Source: Pseudomonas entomophila
GTDB taxonomy: Bacteria > Pseudomonadota > Gammaproteobacteria > Pseudomonadales > Pseudomonadaceae
Direction: 5' to 3'
Length of the DNA stretch: 64,000 nucleotides
NCBI RefSeq assembly: GCF_023277925.1
Contig: NZ_CP063832.1
Span: 1,831,001 to 1,895,000 of the forward strand
Shown: in pieces, positions 37,947 to 46,113 of the stretch
Layout: the number at the start of each line of letters is the position of its first letter
How positions within the stretch are numbered: position 1 is the stretch's first letter
The notes under the pieces: model-generated
What the model was told of the DNA's origin: nothing
The model's database searches: none
What the model saw: the letters and a program-made list of their open reading frames with translations, nothing else
Position numbers and translations under genes: made by a program

Positions 37947-38215
37947 TCAGTGCCTCATACCCAGCTCCGCATCATCCATCAGCGCTTTGGCCAACGCGCT
38001 CAGCTAATACGACGCCCAGAGCAGTTGAGGCTTTGCTTCCATGATCCCGGCAATGGTCAGGTCGCGCACACAGCCCATCAATTCCGAGGCCTGTTCGCGG
38101 GCGTGCTGGCAGGGGATGCCGGGTTCGATGCAGAACAGTGGGGAGGTCTGGCCCTCGCCTTGGTGAACTTGGTTTTGCCTGCTGTGGTGCTGGGGGTGGT
38201 GTCGTCTGTGGTCAT
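37947..38215 (-). pseudogene. Decayed DUF3077-like Pseudomonas gene
   Basis: From ATG 38215 the first frame reads MTTDDTTPSTTAGKTKFTKAR and then soon stops. In the next frame the sequence continues as a recognisable DUF3077-like body (PLFCIEPGIPCQHAREQASE, GCVRDLTIAGIMEAK, LLWASY), is broken by one TAG, and resumes as LSALAKALMDDAELGMRH before a final TGA at 37947. So one frameshift (near 38140-38150) and one in-frame stop have inactivated it. The family assignment is from memory of Pseudomonas homologues. Confidence 0.7.
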
Positions 38216-38255
38216 TATTTTTCTCCCTGAAGTTGTGGGGGCCTGGGCGGGCCCT

Positions 38256-38321
38256 TTCGCCGGCAAGCCGGCTCCTACAGGTGGAGCGTGGCGTTTTAGG
38301 AGCCGGCTTGTCGGCGAACAG
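38256..38321. repeat. REP inverted pair, CCGGCTTG subtype
   Basis: TTCGCCGGCAAGCCGGCTCC and TAGGAGCCGGCTTGTCGGCG face each other around a short spacer, between the decayed gene and the small gene upstream of it. Confidence 0.85.
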
Positions 38322-38334
38322 GGCCAGCCAGGGC

Positions 38335-38583
38335 CTAGTGCAGTACCTGCGGCTGCGCCGACATCTGCACCTGGATCAACGCCGATTCGAGCAACACACG
38401 CAGCGATTCGACTTCGCGGATCGACGCCATCATCAGGGTGGTGGCCGGTGACCTGGGCTGGGCGTGCACGGCCTGATGGGCCACGGTCAGCGCGCAAAGG
38501 GCGTACTCGGTGGCCTGGATAAGGGTGTCTTCGAGGGAGTGAGGGTGATGGGGTGGATCGGGAACGATCTTTAGCAGGGTCAT
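38335..38583 (-). CDS. Small conserved Pseudomonas hypothetical protein (DUF3077/DUF6124-like)
   Basis: 82 residues. Starts MTLLKIVPDPP, a start shared by many small Pseudomonas proteins that occur in tandem with DUF3077 genes; the rest is a predicted amphipathic helical pair (LEDTLIQATEYALCALTVAHQAV; MMASIREVESLRVLLESALIQVQ). No catalytic motif. It lies just upstream of the decayed gene on the same strand, and such pairs are usual. Function unknown. Confidence 0.75.
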   Translation of the reverse strand: MTLLKIVPDPPHHPHSLEDTLIQATEYALCALTVAHQAVHAQPRSPATTLMMASIREVESLRVLLESALIQVQMSAQPQVLH

Positions 38584-38985
38584 AGTCTTGTTCGTGAATG
38601 AGGACTACCACAGCCTGCTGTCAAACAAGAAGGTGGCAGCTGCACATGGGTTGACAGACCGGCGAACAAGACCAGAAACCGGCGCACACGAGGTGCCCCA
38701 CGCACAGCTGCCATAACGGCAAGGCCATACGGTCTGTTCAGAGCGGCCTGTCAAAGCCGATCGCTGATTCAAGCGACCCGCCGAGACTAGAGCCGTGCCA
38801 GAACGACCGCAACGAAAAAAAGGCGGCGGGAGTATGTTTGGGAAATGGACTATAGGAAAGGGATTTAATCTGATTTCCAGGCCAGAAAGGCAATCCCATT
38901 CAGGATTGCCCGGCTCGGCCCAGGGCATCTGCGGTGCCGATGTTCGCCGGCAAGCCGGCTCCTACAGAGGCATCTGCGAGCGCCG
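38584..38985. other. Intergenic region without a convincing gene
   Basis: 402 bases. Contains an inverted repeat GGCAATCC/GGATTGCC at 38889-38910 and a single REP half at 38942-38966. The short open frames here have no ribosome site and unusual composition. 38805-38870 is A/T-rich. Confidence 0.6.
38942..38966. repeat. Single REP half-element
   Basis: One GTTCGCCGGCAAGCCGGCTC-type arm followed by CTACAG, just after the end of the small DUF6555-like gene. Confidence 0.65.
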
Positions 38986-39234
38986 TTACAACGCCCCTGC
39001 CGGCTTGCTGCCCGACACCCGCCAGCGCACCTCGGTAATGCCATAGCGCTCGGCCATCGGCCGGCTCATTTTCCTGATCTTCTCGCGCCCGAACTTCGGG
39101 ATGATGCCAATGCCCGCATCGCAACTGGCCCAGTGCCAGGCCTCGGCGTTGTCCAGGTGCTCCAGGCGGATGACGAAACTGCGTGGCTGGCTGTGCAGCA
39201 GGTATTCGATGACGTACAGCTGGGGACTTGGCAT
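38986..39234 (-). CDS. Conserved Pseudomonas hypothetical protein (DUF6555-like)
   Basis: 82 residues. A strong GAGG lies about ten bases before ATG 39234. The segment SFVIRLEHLDNAEAWHWASCDAGIGIIP (19-46) and the basic KFGREKIRKMSRPMAERYGITEVRW recur in short Pseudomonas proteins of unknown role; DUF6555 is my best family guess. No membrane segment or catalytic motif. Confidence 0.75.
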   Translation of the reverse strand: MPSPQLYVIEYLLHSQPRSFVIRLEHLDNAEAWHWASCDAGIGIIPKFGREKIRKMSRPMAERYGITEVRWRVSGSKPAGAL

Positions 39235-39320
39235 TGCTCGCGGCCCTCCTCTTCTCCTTGGATGACGCCTTCATTGATCATCGGTCGTCGCTAAAAATTC
39301 AAAAAAATTGTCGGACACTT

Positions 39321-39872
39321 TCAGGCATGCACGCTCCACTGGATGGCGTCCGCCTCGATGGGCACGTCGTCGATGGCATGGATCAAGCCGCAGGCCAAGG
39401 CTTCCTGTGGGTCAAGGATGCGTGGGTGGGCCATCAGGTAGCGTGGCACATCCAGCACCTCACCGGCACCCGCCGTGCGCTCGGCGACGATCTGCGCATA
39501 CAGGCGCAGGTCGTAGTCCAGGCTCATGGCGTACTCCGCCATGCGCGCATGGTCCACCGAGCCGTGCAAGGTCCAGTGGAACGGGTGGAACAGGAACTTG
39601 CTGCAGGCGCAGGCCGTGCGGTGCGCGCCGGCCAGGAACAGGATATTGCCCATCGACTCGACCGTACCCAGGTTGTGGCTGTGCACCGGCACGGGCAACG
39701 ACAGCAGGAAGTTGTACAGGGTGAAGCCGTAGCTGCATTCGCCGCCCATGGTGGCGATGTTCAGTTGCAGCAAATCCGCGCCCTGCTGCAGGGCCCGCGA
39801 GCAGGTATTGATCAGGTTGCCGCAGGTCGATGAATTGATCGGGCCGGTGTAATGGATGATGTGCCTGGCCAT
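39321..39872 (-). CDS. Stand-alone ClpP-like serine peptidase
   Basis: 183 residues with a ClpP/crotonase fold: N-terminal strand MARHIIHYTGPINSST, oxyanion GGECSYGFTLYNFL (44-57), nucleophile Ser in GTVESMGNILFLAGAHR (near 72) and the His motif CSKFLFHPFHW (near 97). GGAG sits before ATG 39872. True housekeeping clpP is followed by clpX and keeps the MASQGG-like serine motif; here there is no ATPase partner, so this is one of the ClpP-like paralogues found in stress islands. The acid of the triad cannot be fixed by eye. Confidence 0.88.
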   Translation of the reverse strand: MARHIIHYTGPINSSTCGNLINTCSRALQQGADLLQLNIATMGGECSYGFTLYNFLLSLPVPVHSHNLGTVESMGNILFLAGAHRTACACSKFLFHPFHWTLHGSVDHARMAEYAMSLDYDLRLYAQIVAERTAGAGEVLDVPRYLMAHPRILDPQEALACGLIHAIDDVPIEADAIQWSVHA

Positions 39873-39886
39873 GCCGTTCTCCAGAG

Positions 39887-40282
39887 TCAGTCCTTCGCGT
39901 GGTCGTCCACGGACGCGCTACCGGGTGCCTGCGCACCGTGCTCCCCCATCCGCTGGTACTGCTTGCGCAAGGCATGCAACGCGGCGGGGTCAAGGTCTTC
40001 GAGGTCGAGCAAGGCCTTGTGGGCGCGCTGGGTGGTGCGCAACAGCTCGTCGATCTTGATGTGCAGCTCGTCGTTATCGCGGTTCTGGGTGTTCTGGATG
40101 AGGAACACCATCAGGAACGTGATGATGGTGGTCGAGGTGTTGATCACCAGTTGCCAGGTGTCGTTGAAACCGAACAACGGCCCGCTGACACCCCAGGCCA
40201 AGATCAGCAAGACGGCGACGGCGAAGGTCAGCGGGCGCCCGCTCCAGTTGGCCAGCCATTGGGCGAAACGATCGAATCTCAT
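39887..40282 (-). CDS. Low-affinity iron permease-family small membrane protein
   Basis: 131 residues from ATG 40282 (AAAGAGGG upstream). Two membrane helices (LTFAVAVLLILAWGVSGPLF, 18-37; WQLVINTSTTIITFLMVFLIQ, 43-63) are followed by the conserved NTQNRDNDELHIKIDELLR and a cytoplasmic tail. This is the Fet4-like low-affinity iron permease family, in bacteria a short version of unproven transport activity. It lies 14 bases upstream of the ClpP-like gene, probably one transcript. Confidence 0.87.
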   Translation of the reverse strand: MRFDRFAQWLANWSGRPLTFAVAVLLILAWGVSGPLFGFNDTWQLVINTSTTIITFLMVFLIQNTQNRDNDELHIKIDELLRTTQRAHKALLDLEDLDPAALHALRKQYQRMGEHGAQAPGSASVDDHAKD

Positions 40283-40481
40283 GGTGTGCCCTCTTTCCAT
40301 CCCAGCCGACGGCAGGGCGACGGTAAGCCCGTACCCCACCCTGCGGTGGAGGGGTGTTGCCGGGACAAAGTTCCAACCGGCCCGTCGCCCCGTGATGCCG
40401 CCCGCTTGTCCGTCGCCCTGAACCCGGCCGCCGCCCACCGGGTCGCAACCCAAGACACCTGGAAAAATTCGGGAAGACTGC

Positions 40482-41249
40482 GTGAACAAACCCTTGGCCA
40501 CCCCCTGCCCCATCGACGACACCCAGGTGCGACGCCTGACGGTGATGACCCTCAACGTGCACAAGGGCTTCACCCCGTTCAACCGGCGCTTCATCCTCCC
40601 CGAGCTACGCGAGGCCGTGCGTGCCAGCAGGGCCGACCTGGTATTCCTCCAGGAAGTGCATGGCCGCCACCAGCGGCATGCCTCGCGGCACCCAGGCTGG
40701 CCCGAGGCGCCGCAGTACGAGTTCCTCGCCGACAGCATGTGGCCGCAGTTCGCCTACGGCCGCAACGCGGTCTACCCCCATGGCGACCATGGCAACGCGC
40801 TGCTGTCGAAGTTTTCCATCCGCGACCACGTCAACCTGGACGTGTCGGTCCACGGCAACGAGGAGCGCGGCCTGCTGCACTGCCTGCTCGACGTGCCAGG
40901 CCATGGGCCGGTGCACGCCATCTGCGTGCACCTGGGCCTGCGCGAAGGCCACCGCCAGCGCCAGGTCGAGCTGCTGCTGGCATTGCTCGGGCGCCTGCCG
41001 CCCACCGAGCCGGTGATCGTTGCCGGCGACTTCAACGACTGGCGCCTGAAGGCCGATGCGCTGCTTGCCGAGCAGCTGGTGGAAGCGTTTGGCACGCCGG
41101 CGCGCAGTTTCCCGGCCCGCCTGCCGCTGCTGCGCCTGGACCGCATCTACCTGCGCAATGCGCGCGCCGAGCAAGCCCGGGTGCTGTCCCGCTACCCGTG
41201 GTCACATTTGTCCGACCATGCCCCCCTGGTGGCGGAGGTGATCCTGTGA
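40482..41249 (+). CDS. Endonuclease/exonuclease/phosphatase-family protein (YbhP-like)
   Basis: 255 residues from GTG 40482. DNase I-like fold: MTLNVHKG (near 22-29), DLVFLQEVHGRH (Glu near 58), GDHGNAL, VIVAGDFNDWR (near 185-195) and SHLSDHAPLVAE (near 243-254) place all catalytic residues. First gene of an operon with clsB and a YbhN-like protein, the same order as E. coli ybhP-clsB-ybhN. Overlaps the next start as GTGA. A lipid-linked phosphodiesterase role is possible from context. Confidence 0.9.
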   Translation: MNKPLATPCPIDDTQVRRLTVMTLNVHKGFTPFNRRFILPELREAVRASRADLVFLQEVHGRHQRHASRHPGWPEAPQYEFLADSMWPQFAYGRNAVYPHGDHGNALLSKFSIRDHVNLDVSVHGNEERGLLHCLLDVPGHGPVHAICVHLGLREGHRQRQVELLLALLGRLPPTEPVIVAGDFNDWRLKADALLAEQLVEAFGTPARSFPARLPLLRLDRIYLRNARAEQARVLSRYPWSHLSDHAPLVAEVIL

Positions 41250-42448
41250 AGCACACGTGGAGCGAGGGCAACCAGGTCGAACTGCTGATCAATGGCGAGC
41301 AGTACTACCCGCGCGTGTTCGCGGCCATGGCCCAGGCTCGGCGGGAAATCCTCCTGGAAACCTTCATCATCTACGACGACAAGGTCGGCCAGCCCTTGCG
41401 CCTGGCGCTGATCGACGCGGCGCGCCGTGGCGTGCGGGTGGAGGTGGCGGTGGACGGTTACGGCACGGCGGACCTGCCCGATGCCTACCTCGCGTCTCTG
41501 ATCGACGCCGGCGTGCGCCTGCATGCCTTCGACCCACAACCACGATTGGTGGGCGTGCGCACCAACCTGTTTCGCCGCCTGCATCGCAAGATCGTGGTGA
41601 TCGATGGCCAGCGGGCGTTCATCGGCGGCATCAACTACAGCGCCGACCATCTGGACGACTTCGGGCCACAGGCCAAGCAGGACTATGCCGTGGAAATCAC
41701 AGGCCCGGTGGTGGCCCAGGTGCATGCCTCCAGCTGCCGGATGCTGGCAGCGGTGCTGGAAAGCCCCCGGCCAGCCATTGCGCCCGGGGCAACCGTCGGC
41801 ACCGCCGGCGCACTGCTGGTGGAGCGCGACAACCGGCGCCACCGCAACGATATCGAGGCGTGCTACCTGCAAGCCTTGCGCGGTGCGCGGCAGCGGATCG
41901 TGATCGCCAATGCCTATTTCTTCCCCGGTTACCGCCTGCTGCGCGAACTGCGCAACGCCGCCCGCCGTGGCGTGGACGTGATGCTGATCCTCCAGGGCCA
42001 GCCCGACATGCGCTGGGTGCGCGCGCTGTCGCGCCTGCTCTACAACTACCTGCTGCGTGACGGCGTGCGGATCCTCGAGTACCGCCAGCGCCCGCTGCAC
42101 GGCAAAGTGGCCCTGGTGGACGATGACTGGTCCACCGTGGGCTCCAGCAACCTCGACCCGCTGAGCCTGTCGTTCAACCTCGAAGCCAACCTGCTGATCC
42201 GCGACCGCGCCTTCAACCAGGGCTTGCACCGTCACCTCGCCGAGCTGGCCAGGGACCACTGCAAGGCCGTCACCCTGGAGCGCATGGTGCGGGGTTACTG
42301 GTGGCGCGCCCCGCTGATCTTCCTGGGCTTCCACCTCACCCGCTATTTCCCGCGTATCGCCGGTTGGTTCCCGGCGCACCGGCAACGCTTGCAACCGCTG
42401 CAGGCGCCAAGCGATGCCCCGGTCGATTGCCACGAGGGCAAAACCTGA
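41246..42448 (+). CDS. clsB: Cardiolipin synthase B
   Basis: 400 residues from GTG 41246, which overlaps the previous stop. Two phospholipase D HKD motifs: HRKIVVIDGQRAFIGGINYS (near 113-132) and HGKVALVDDDWSTVGSSNLDP (near 286-306). No N-terminal membrane helices, unlike ClsA/ClsC-type enzymes, which fits ClsB (YbhO). It makes cardiolipin or related lipids at the inner membrane. The stop overlaps the next start by one base (TGATG). Confidence 0.93.
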   Translation: MKHTWSEGNQVELLINGEQYYPRVFAAMAQARREILLETFIIYDDKVGQPLRLALIDAARRGVRVEVAVDGYGTADLPDAYLASLIDAGVRLHAFDPQPRLVGVRTNLFRRLHRKIVVIDGQRAFIGGINYSADHLDDFGPQAKQDYAVEITGPVVAQVHASSCRMLAAVLESPRPAIAPGATVGTAGALLVERDNRRHRNDIEACYLQALRGARQRIVIANAYFFPGYRLLRELRNAARRGVDVMLILQGQPDMRWVRALSRLLYNYLLRDGVRILEYRQRPLHGKVALVDDDWSTVGSSNLDPLSLSFNLEANLLIRDRAFNQGLHRHLAELARDHCKAVTLERMVRGYWWRAPLIFLGFHLTRYFPRIAGWFPAHRQRLQPLQAPSDAPVDCHEGKT

Positions 42449-43407
42449 TGGCCGGGCAACGCTGCAAGACCTGGGGCAAGCGCCTGCTCACCTTGCTGTT
42501 CCTGGTGCTGGTCCCGGTACTGCTGTTCAACCTCGCCCGCAACCTGGACTGGCACGAGGTGCGCCAGTCGCTGCTCGCCTACAAGCCGACCACCCTGGCC
42601 TTGGGCCTGCTGCTGGCCCTGGGCAGCTACCTGGTGTTCGCCAGCTACGACCTGCTGGCCCGCACTTACACCGGCCACCGCTTGCCGGCGCGCCAGGTGC
42701 TGCCGGTGGCGTTCGTCTGCTATGCGTTCAACCTCAATTTCACCACCTGGGTCGGTGGCGTGGCCCTGCGCTACCGCCTGTACAGCCGGCTGGGGCTGGA
42801 GACCGCGACCATCACCCGCATCCTCACCCTGGGCCTGCTGACCAACTGGATGGGCTACCTGCTGCTGGCCGGCTCGGTATTCGCGCTGGGCCTGGTCAAG
42901 CTGCCCGCCAGCTGGGCGGTGGGTGCGGGCGGGCTGCGCCTGATCGGGGTGCTGATGGTCGCGGTGGCGGTGACCTACCTGCTCGCCTGCGCCCTGGCCC
43001 GGCGCCGCACATGGCACCTGCGCGGGCACGAAATCACGCTACCGACCCTGCGCCTGGCGCTGTGCCAAGTGGTGCTCGGGGCCAGTAACTGGGCGTTGAT
43101 GGCGGCGCTGATCCACCTGTTGCTCCCCCCCGAGCTGTTCTACCCGTCCGTGCTGGGCGTGCTGCTGATCAGTTGCGTGGCGGGTGTGGTCGCACATATC
43201 CCTGCAGGGCTCGGCGTGCTGGAGGCGGTGTTCCTTGCCCTGCTCCACGGCCAGCTGGGCCAGGGCACCCTGGTCGCCGCGCTGCTGGGCTATCGAACGC
43301 TGTATTACCTGATCCCGCTGCTGCTGGCGCTGATCCTCTACCTGGTGCTGGAAAAACGTGCCAAGGCCCTGCGCCAGCAGGCCGGGCCGACGCTCGACAA
43401 CCACTGA
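42448..43407 (+). CDS. YbhN-like lysylphosphatidylglycerol synthase transmembrane-family protein
   Basis: 319 residues with about eight membrane helices. Family-typical segments: YAFNLNFTTWVGGVALRYRLYSRLG (near 92-116) and CVAGVVAHIPAGLGVLEAVFLALL (near 247-270). No C-terminal aminoacyl-transferase domain, so it is the membrane half only, as in E. coli YbhN. Such proteins are suspected lipid flippases. Third gene of the ybhP-clsB-ybhN-like operon. Confidence 0.88.
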   Translation: MAGQRCKTWGKRLLTLLFLVLVPVLLFNLARNLDWHEVRQSLLAYKPTTLALGLLLALGSYLVFASYDLLARTYTGHRLPARQVLPVAFVCYAFNLNFTTWVGGVALRYRLYSRLGLETATITRILTLGLLTNWMGYLLLAGSVFALGLVKLPASWAVGAGGLRLIGVLMVAVAVTYLLACALARRRTWHLRGHEITLPTLRLALCQVVLGASNWALMAALIHLLLPPELFYPSVLGVLLISCVAGVVAHIPAGLGVLEAVFLALLHGQLGQGTLVAALLGYRTLYYLIPLLLALILYLVLEKRAKALRQQAGPTLDNH

Positions 43408-43424
43408 CGCGAAGGAGAACCACC

Positions 43425-43817
43425 ATGGCCCGTGGCGACAAAGACAAGTACACCGACAAGCAGAAGCGCAAGGCCGAACATATCGAGCAGAGCTACGAGG
43501 CCAAGGGTGTTCCCGAGGATGAGGCCCAAGCGCGTGCCTGGGCGACCGTGAACAAGCAATCCGGCGGTGGCGAGCGCAAGGGTGGCTCGGGGCAGAAGAA
43601 GAGCCCGGCCGCTAAAGCGAAGGCACGGCAGTCGTCGGCGCGCAGGGCAGTGGCGACCCGCCATGGCGTGCCCCGACCCGAACAGCGGTTGGAGGACATG
43701 ACCAAGCGTGAGTTGATGGATTTGGCGCGCAAGCAGGGTATCGCTGGGCGCTCCAACCTGGGCAAGGACGCATTGCTCGATGCCGTGCGCAAAGGGAGTG
43801 AAATGCGCGATGCCTAG
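43425..43817 (+). CDS. Basic protein with C-terminal Rho-N/SAP-like helix pair
   Basis: 130 residues. GAAGGAG precedes ATG 43425, 17 bases after the YbhN-like gene. The N-terminal half (DKYTDKQKRKAEHIEQSYEA, then PEDEAQARAWATVNKQSGGG) is a conserved motif of small stress proteins often labelled 'plasmid stabilization'; the middle is Lys/Ala/Ser-rich; the C-terminus (MTKRELMDLARKQGIAGRSN, LGKDALLDAVRKG) is a Rho-N or SAP-like nucleic-acid-binding helix pair. Probably DNA- or RNA-binding in stationary phase; inference. Confidence 0.8.
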   Translation: MARGDKDKYTDKQKRKAEHIEQSYEAKGVPEDEAQARAWATVNKQSGGGERKGGSGQKKSPAAKAKARQSSARRAVATRHGVPRPEQRLEDMTKRELMDLARKQGIAGRSNLGKDALLDAVRKGSEMRDA

Positions 43818-43942
43818 GTATCGAACGGCTGATGGTAGCGCAGGGCGCCACAACGCTCGCAGCATTGGCATTCGAGCCCGCTGAACTCATGGGGCGTGAC
43901 GCTGCGCCACAGGCAGCCCCGCACCAGGCAGACGCGTTTCAT
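43814..43942 (-). CDS. Cys-rich miniprotein (PSPA7_2676-like)
   Basis: 42 residues with a strong ribosome site (GGGAGG, seven bases before ATG 43942). Five cysteines: two in MKRVCLVRGCLWRS and three in LECQCCERCGALRYHQ, a zinc-knuckle-like pattern. It resembles a family of small Cys-rich Pseudomonas proteins. It lies just downstream of the three-gene ligase/methyltransferase/oxidase operon on the same strand (67-base gap), and overlaps the SAP-like gene's end by four bases. Confidence 0.72.
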   Translation of the reverse strand: MKRVCLVRGCLWRSVTPHEFSGLECQCCERCGALRYHQPFDT

Positions 43943-44009
43943 CAGGCACCTCCCTGGCCCACATGCACGCGGGCTCTTGCAAGGACTGACTGCGCGGCGC
44001 AACGAAGGT

Positions 44010-45152
44010 TTACTCGATTTCACCCTGTGGCAACCCAGCACTCGGAAAATGCTCGGCCATGACCTGCCTGGCCACTGCTCGCAGCGCCTCGCTGCCGGCC
44101 AACCCGTTCTCCCGCGCCAGGGCATACACCTCGCGCTGGCGATCGGCACTGGTGCCGTCGCGCAGAATGCGCCGGGCCTGCATGAACGAGCGCTCGGCAT
44201 CGGCGCTGTCGGCTGGCAGGCATGACTGCAATTGCGCCAGCCAGCCTTCGGCACTCACCGGTTGCTGGACGACGGCACCGATGAACGTCCCGCGACGGCC
44301 ATACCGTACTGCACGCCAGTAGTTCTCCTGGGTGATCCAGCGCATCTCGCGGCTGACGGCCATGCCTTCGTGGCGCGCCAGGGCCTGTTCCACAAGGTGG
44401 CGGAACAGGCCCGCGATGGCCAACCCATCCTCCAGCCGCGGGCAGCCGTCGCAGATACGCAGTTCCACCGTGGGGAAACGCCGTGACGGCCGGATCGCCC
44501 ACCAGAAGTCGCCGTCCTCGGCCAACGCGCCGGTGCGCTGCAGCAACGCCCGGTAACGCAGGTACGCACTCCAGTCGGCCAGGGGTTCCGGCAGGCCCAT
44601 GTGCGGCCACTCGCCACAGATGACCCGCCGATAGCTCATGTACCCAGTGTCCTGTCCACCCCACAGGGGTGATGAAGTACTCAGCAACAGGAGCAAGGGC
44701 AGCCAGTACAGCACGCGGTTGATCAGTTGCATGCGGTCGGCGCCGGCCGGCACGCCGACGTGCACATGCAGGCCATTCAGCAGGCTGCGCCGGGCGACCA
44801 GCCGGTAGTCGTCGAACAATTGCCTGAAATGCGCGGTACCACGCGGATGCTGGCGCAGCCACTGGGCGGCGGGATGACTGGCCGCGCCATACAAGCCAAC
44901 GCCGAAATCGCCAAGGGTCTCGCCCAGGCGCTGGCGGTGCTCGCCCAGGAAGTCGCGCGCCTGGTACAGGCTGTCGAAGACTGGCGAGGCCACCTCGATC
45001 TGGCTGAGGAACATCTCTTCGGCGAACGCGGCCCCCAGCACCTCCCGGCAACATCGGGCCACGGCGGGTGAAGGGCTCGCCAGTACCTGCCCAGTGGCCA
45101 CGTCGACCAGCAGGTATTCCTCCTCGATCCCAAACGTGCAGGCCCGCGCCAT
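44010..45152 (-). CDS. YbdK-type carboxylate-amine ligase (GCS2 family)
   Basis: 380 residues. Glutamate-cysteine ligase family 2 fold: FGIEEEYLLVD (near 7-17), SQIEVASPVF (near 50-59), GLHVHVGVP (near 126-134) and a basic SRRFPTVELRICDGCP (near 224-239) for nucleotide and substrate. These enzymes form an amide or gamma-peptide bond with ATP; substrates of most YbdK-type members are unknown. Third gene of an operon: seven bases after the methyltransferase gene. The neighbours suggest action on a small amino-acid-derived product rather than glutathione. Confidence 0.9.
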   Translation of the reverse strand: MARACTFGIEEEYLLVDVATGQVLASPSPAVARCCREVLGAAFAEEMFLSQIEVASPVFDSLYQARDFLGEHRQRLGETLGDFGVGLYGAASHPAAQWLRQHPRGTAHFRQLFDDYRLVARRSLLNGLHVHVGVPAGADRMQLINRVLYWLPLLLLLSTSSPLWGGQDTGYMSYRRVICGEWPHMGLPEPLADWSAYLRYRALLQRTGALAEDGDFWWAIRPSRRFPTVELRICDGCPRLEDGLAIAGLFRHLVEQALARHEGMAVSREMRWITQENYWRAVRYGRRGTFIGAVVQQPVSAEGWLAQLQSCLPADSADAERSFMQARRILRDGTSADRQREVYALARENGLAGSEALRAVARQVMAEHFPSAGLPQGEIE

Positions 45153-45159
45153 GGCGGTA

Positions 45160-46113
45160 TCAGCCGTTGCGGGTGACCGTCAGGGCCACGGCGGCGATGC
45201 GTTCGACCTGCTCGTAGCCAGGCTCGAGCAATTGCTCCCCGAACACGTCAGGGTCGAGCTCTTCGTAAACCCAGCTGAACGCAGGGCCCGCCAGGCGCAG
45301 GCGGATCGCTTCGAGCAATGCATCCCGGGCGTCGACAACGGCGACGCCCGTGTAGAGCAGCAAGGTGCCACCGGGCAGCAGGCGTTCGCAGGCCTGCTCG
45401 ACGATGCGCAGCGACAGCCCCGCGCCCAAGCTCCCGCCACCATGGCGATAGACGCGCTCGCTGGCGTCGAGCATGTAGGGTGGGTTGGCCACTATCAGGT
45501 CGAAGTTGCCGCTGACGCTGCTGAGCAGATCGCTGGTTTGCAGCGCGACATTCGTGACCCCGGCCAATGCCGCGTTGACCGCCGTGTAGCGCAGCGCCAG
45601 CGGGTTGATGTCCACGGCGATGACCTGGGCACGCGGGGCCGCACGGGCAATCGACAAGGCCCCGACGCCCGCGCCGCAACCGATGTCCACGGCATGCCGC
45701 AGCGGCCGGGGGCAATGTTGAAGGTGGTGATGGATGGCCCGGACGAAACGGTAGCTGTCCGGGCCGAAGAACACCGCGTCATGGCTGTCGGTGGGCCAGG
45801 CCGAATGGACCAGCAGCAGGGTGTCCAGGCTCGACCAGCGTACGGTGCTGCGCAACTGGTCACCCTGCTTTACCAGCACGCCCGCCGTCGTCAGCAGCGC
45901 CACCTCGTCGGCACTGATCAGCGAGGGGGCGAACGGTCGGCTCCAGCCGAACACATCACGCAGGTTGCGTGCGTGCTGCGCCTCGGGTCGCCCGTTGACC
46001 CGGGCCTGGGTGGCCGGGGTCACGCAGGTGAAGCGGTAGCCGTCGGCGTGCAGGCGCCGCCCCAGCTGCAGCAAGGCCTCGTCAGCGTGAGCCTGATTCT
46101 GGTCGAGCGGCAT
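45160..46113 (-). CDS. Class I SAM-dependent methyltransferase with NPPY motif
   Basis: 317 residues. An N-terminal domain (1-140) precedes a Rossmann methyltransferase: motif I AVDIGCGAGVGALSIA (near 141-156), acidic loop VIAVDINPLAL (near 164-174) and NPPY in LIVANPPYMLD (near 209-219). NPPY is typical of enzymes that methylate planar nitrogen (PrmC, RlmG-like), so an amide or base nitrogen is the likely acceptor. It starts on TGATG with the upstream HDO-like gene and ends seven bases before the ligase gene. Confidence 0.9.
   Translation of the reverse strand: MPLDQNQAHADEALLQLGRRLHADGYRFTCVTPATQARVNGRPEAQHARNLRDVFGWSRPFAPSLISADEVALLTTAGVLVKQGDQLRSTVRWSSLDTLLLVHSAWPTDSHDAVFFGPDSYRFVRAIHHHLQHCPRPLRHAVDIGCGAGVGALSIARAAPRAQVIAVDINPLALRYTAVNAALAGVTNVALQTSDLLSSVSGNFDLIVANPPYMLDASERVYRHGGGSLGAGLSLRIVEQACERLLPGGTLLLYTGVAVVDARDALLEAIRLRLAGPAFSWVYEELDPDVFGEQLLEPGYEQVERIAAVALTVTRNG

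Noticed and set aside
38795..39046. 83-residue plus-strand open frame
   Set aside because: No ribosome site, passes through a REP half and overlaps the end of a better-supported gene.
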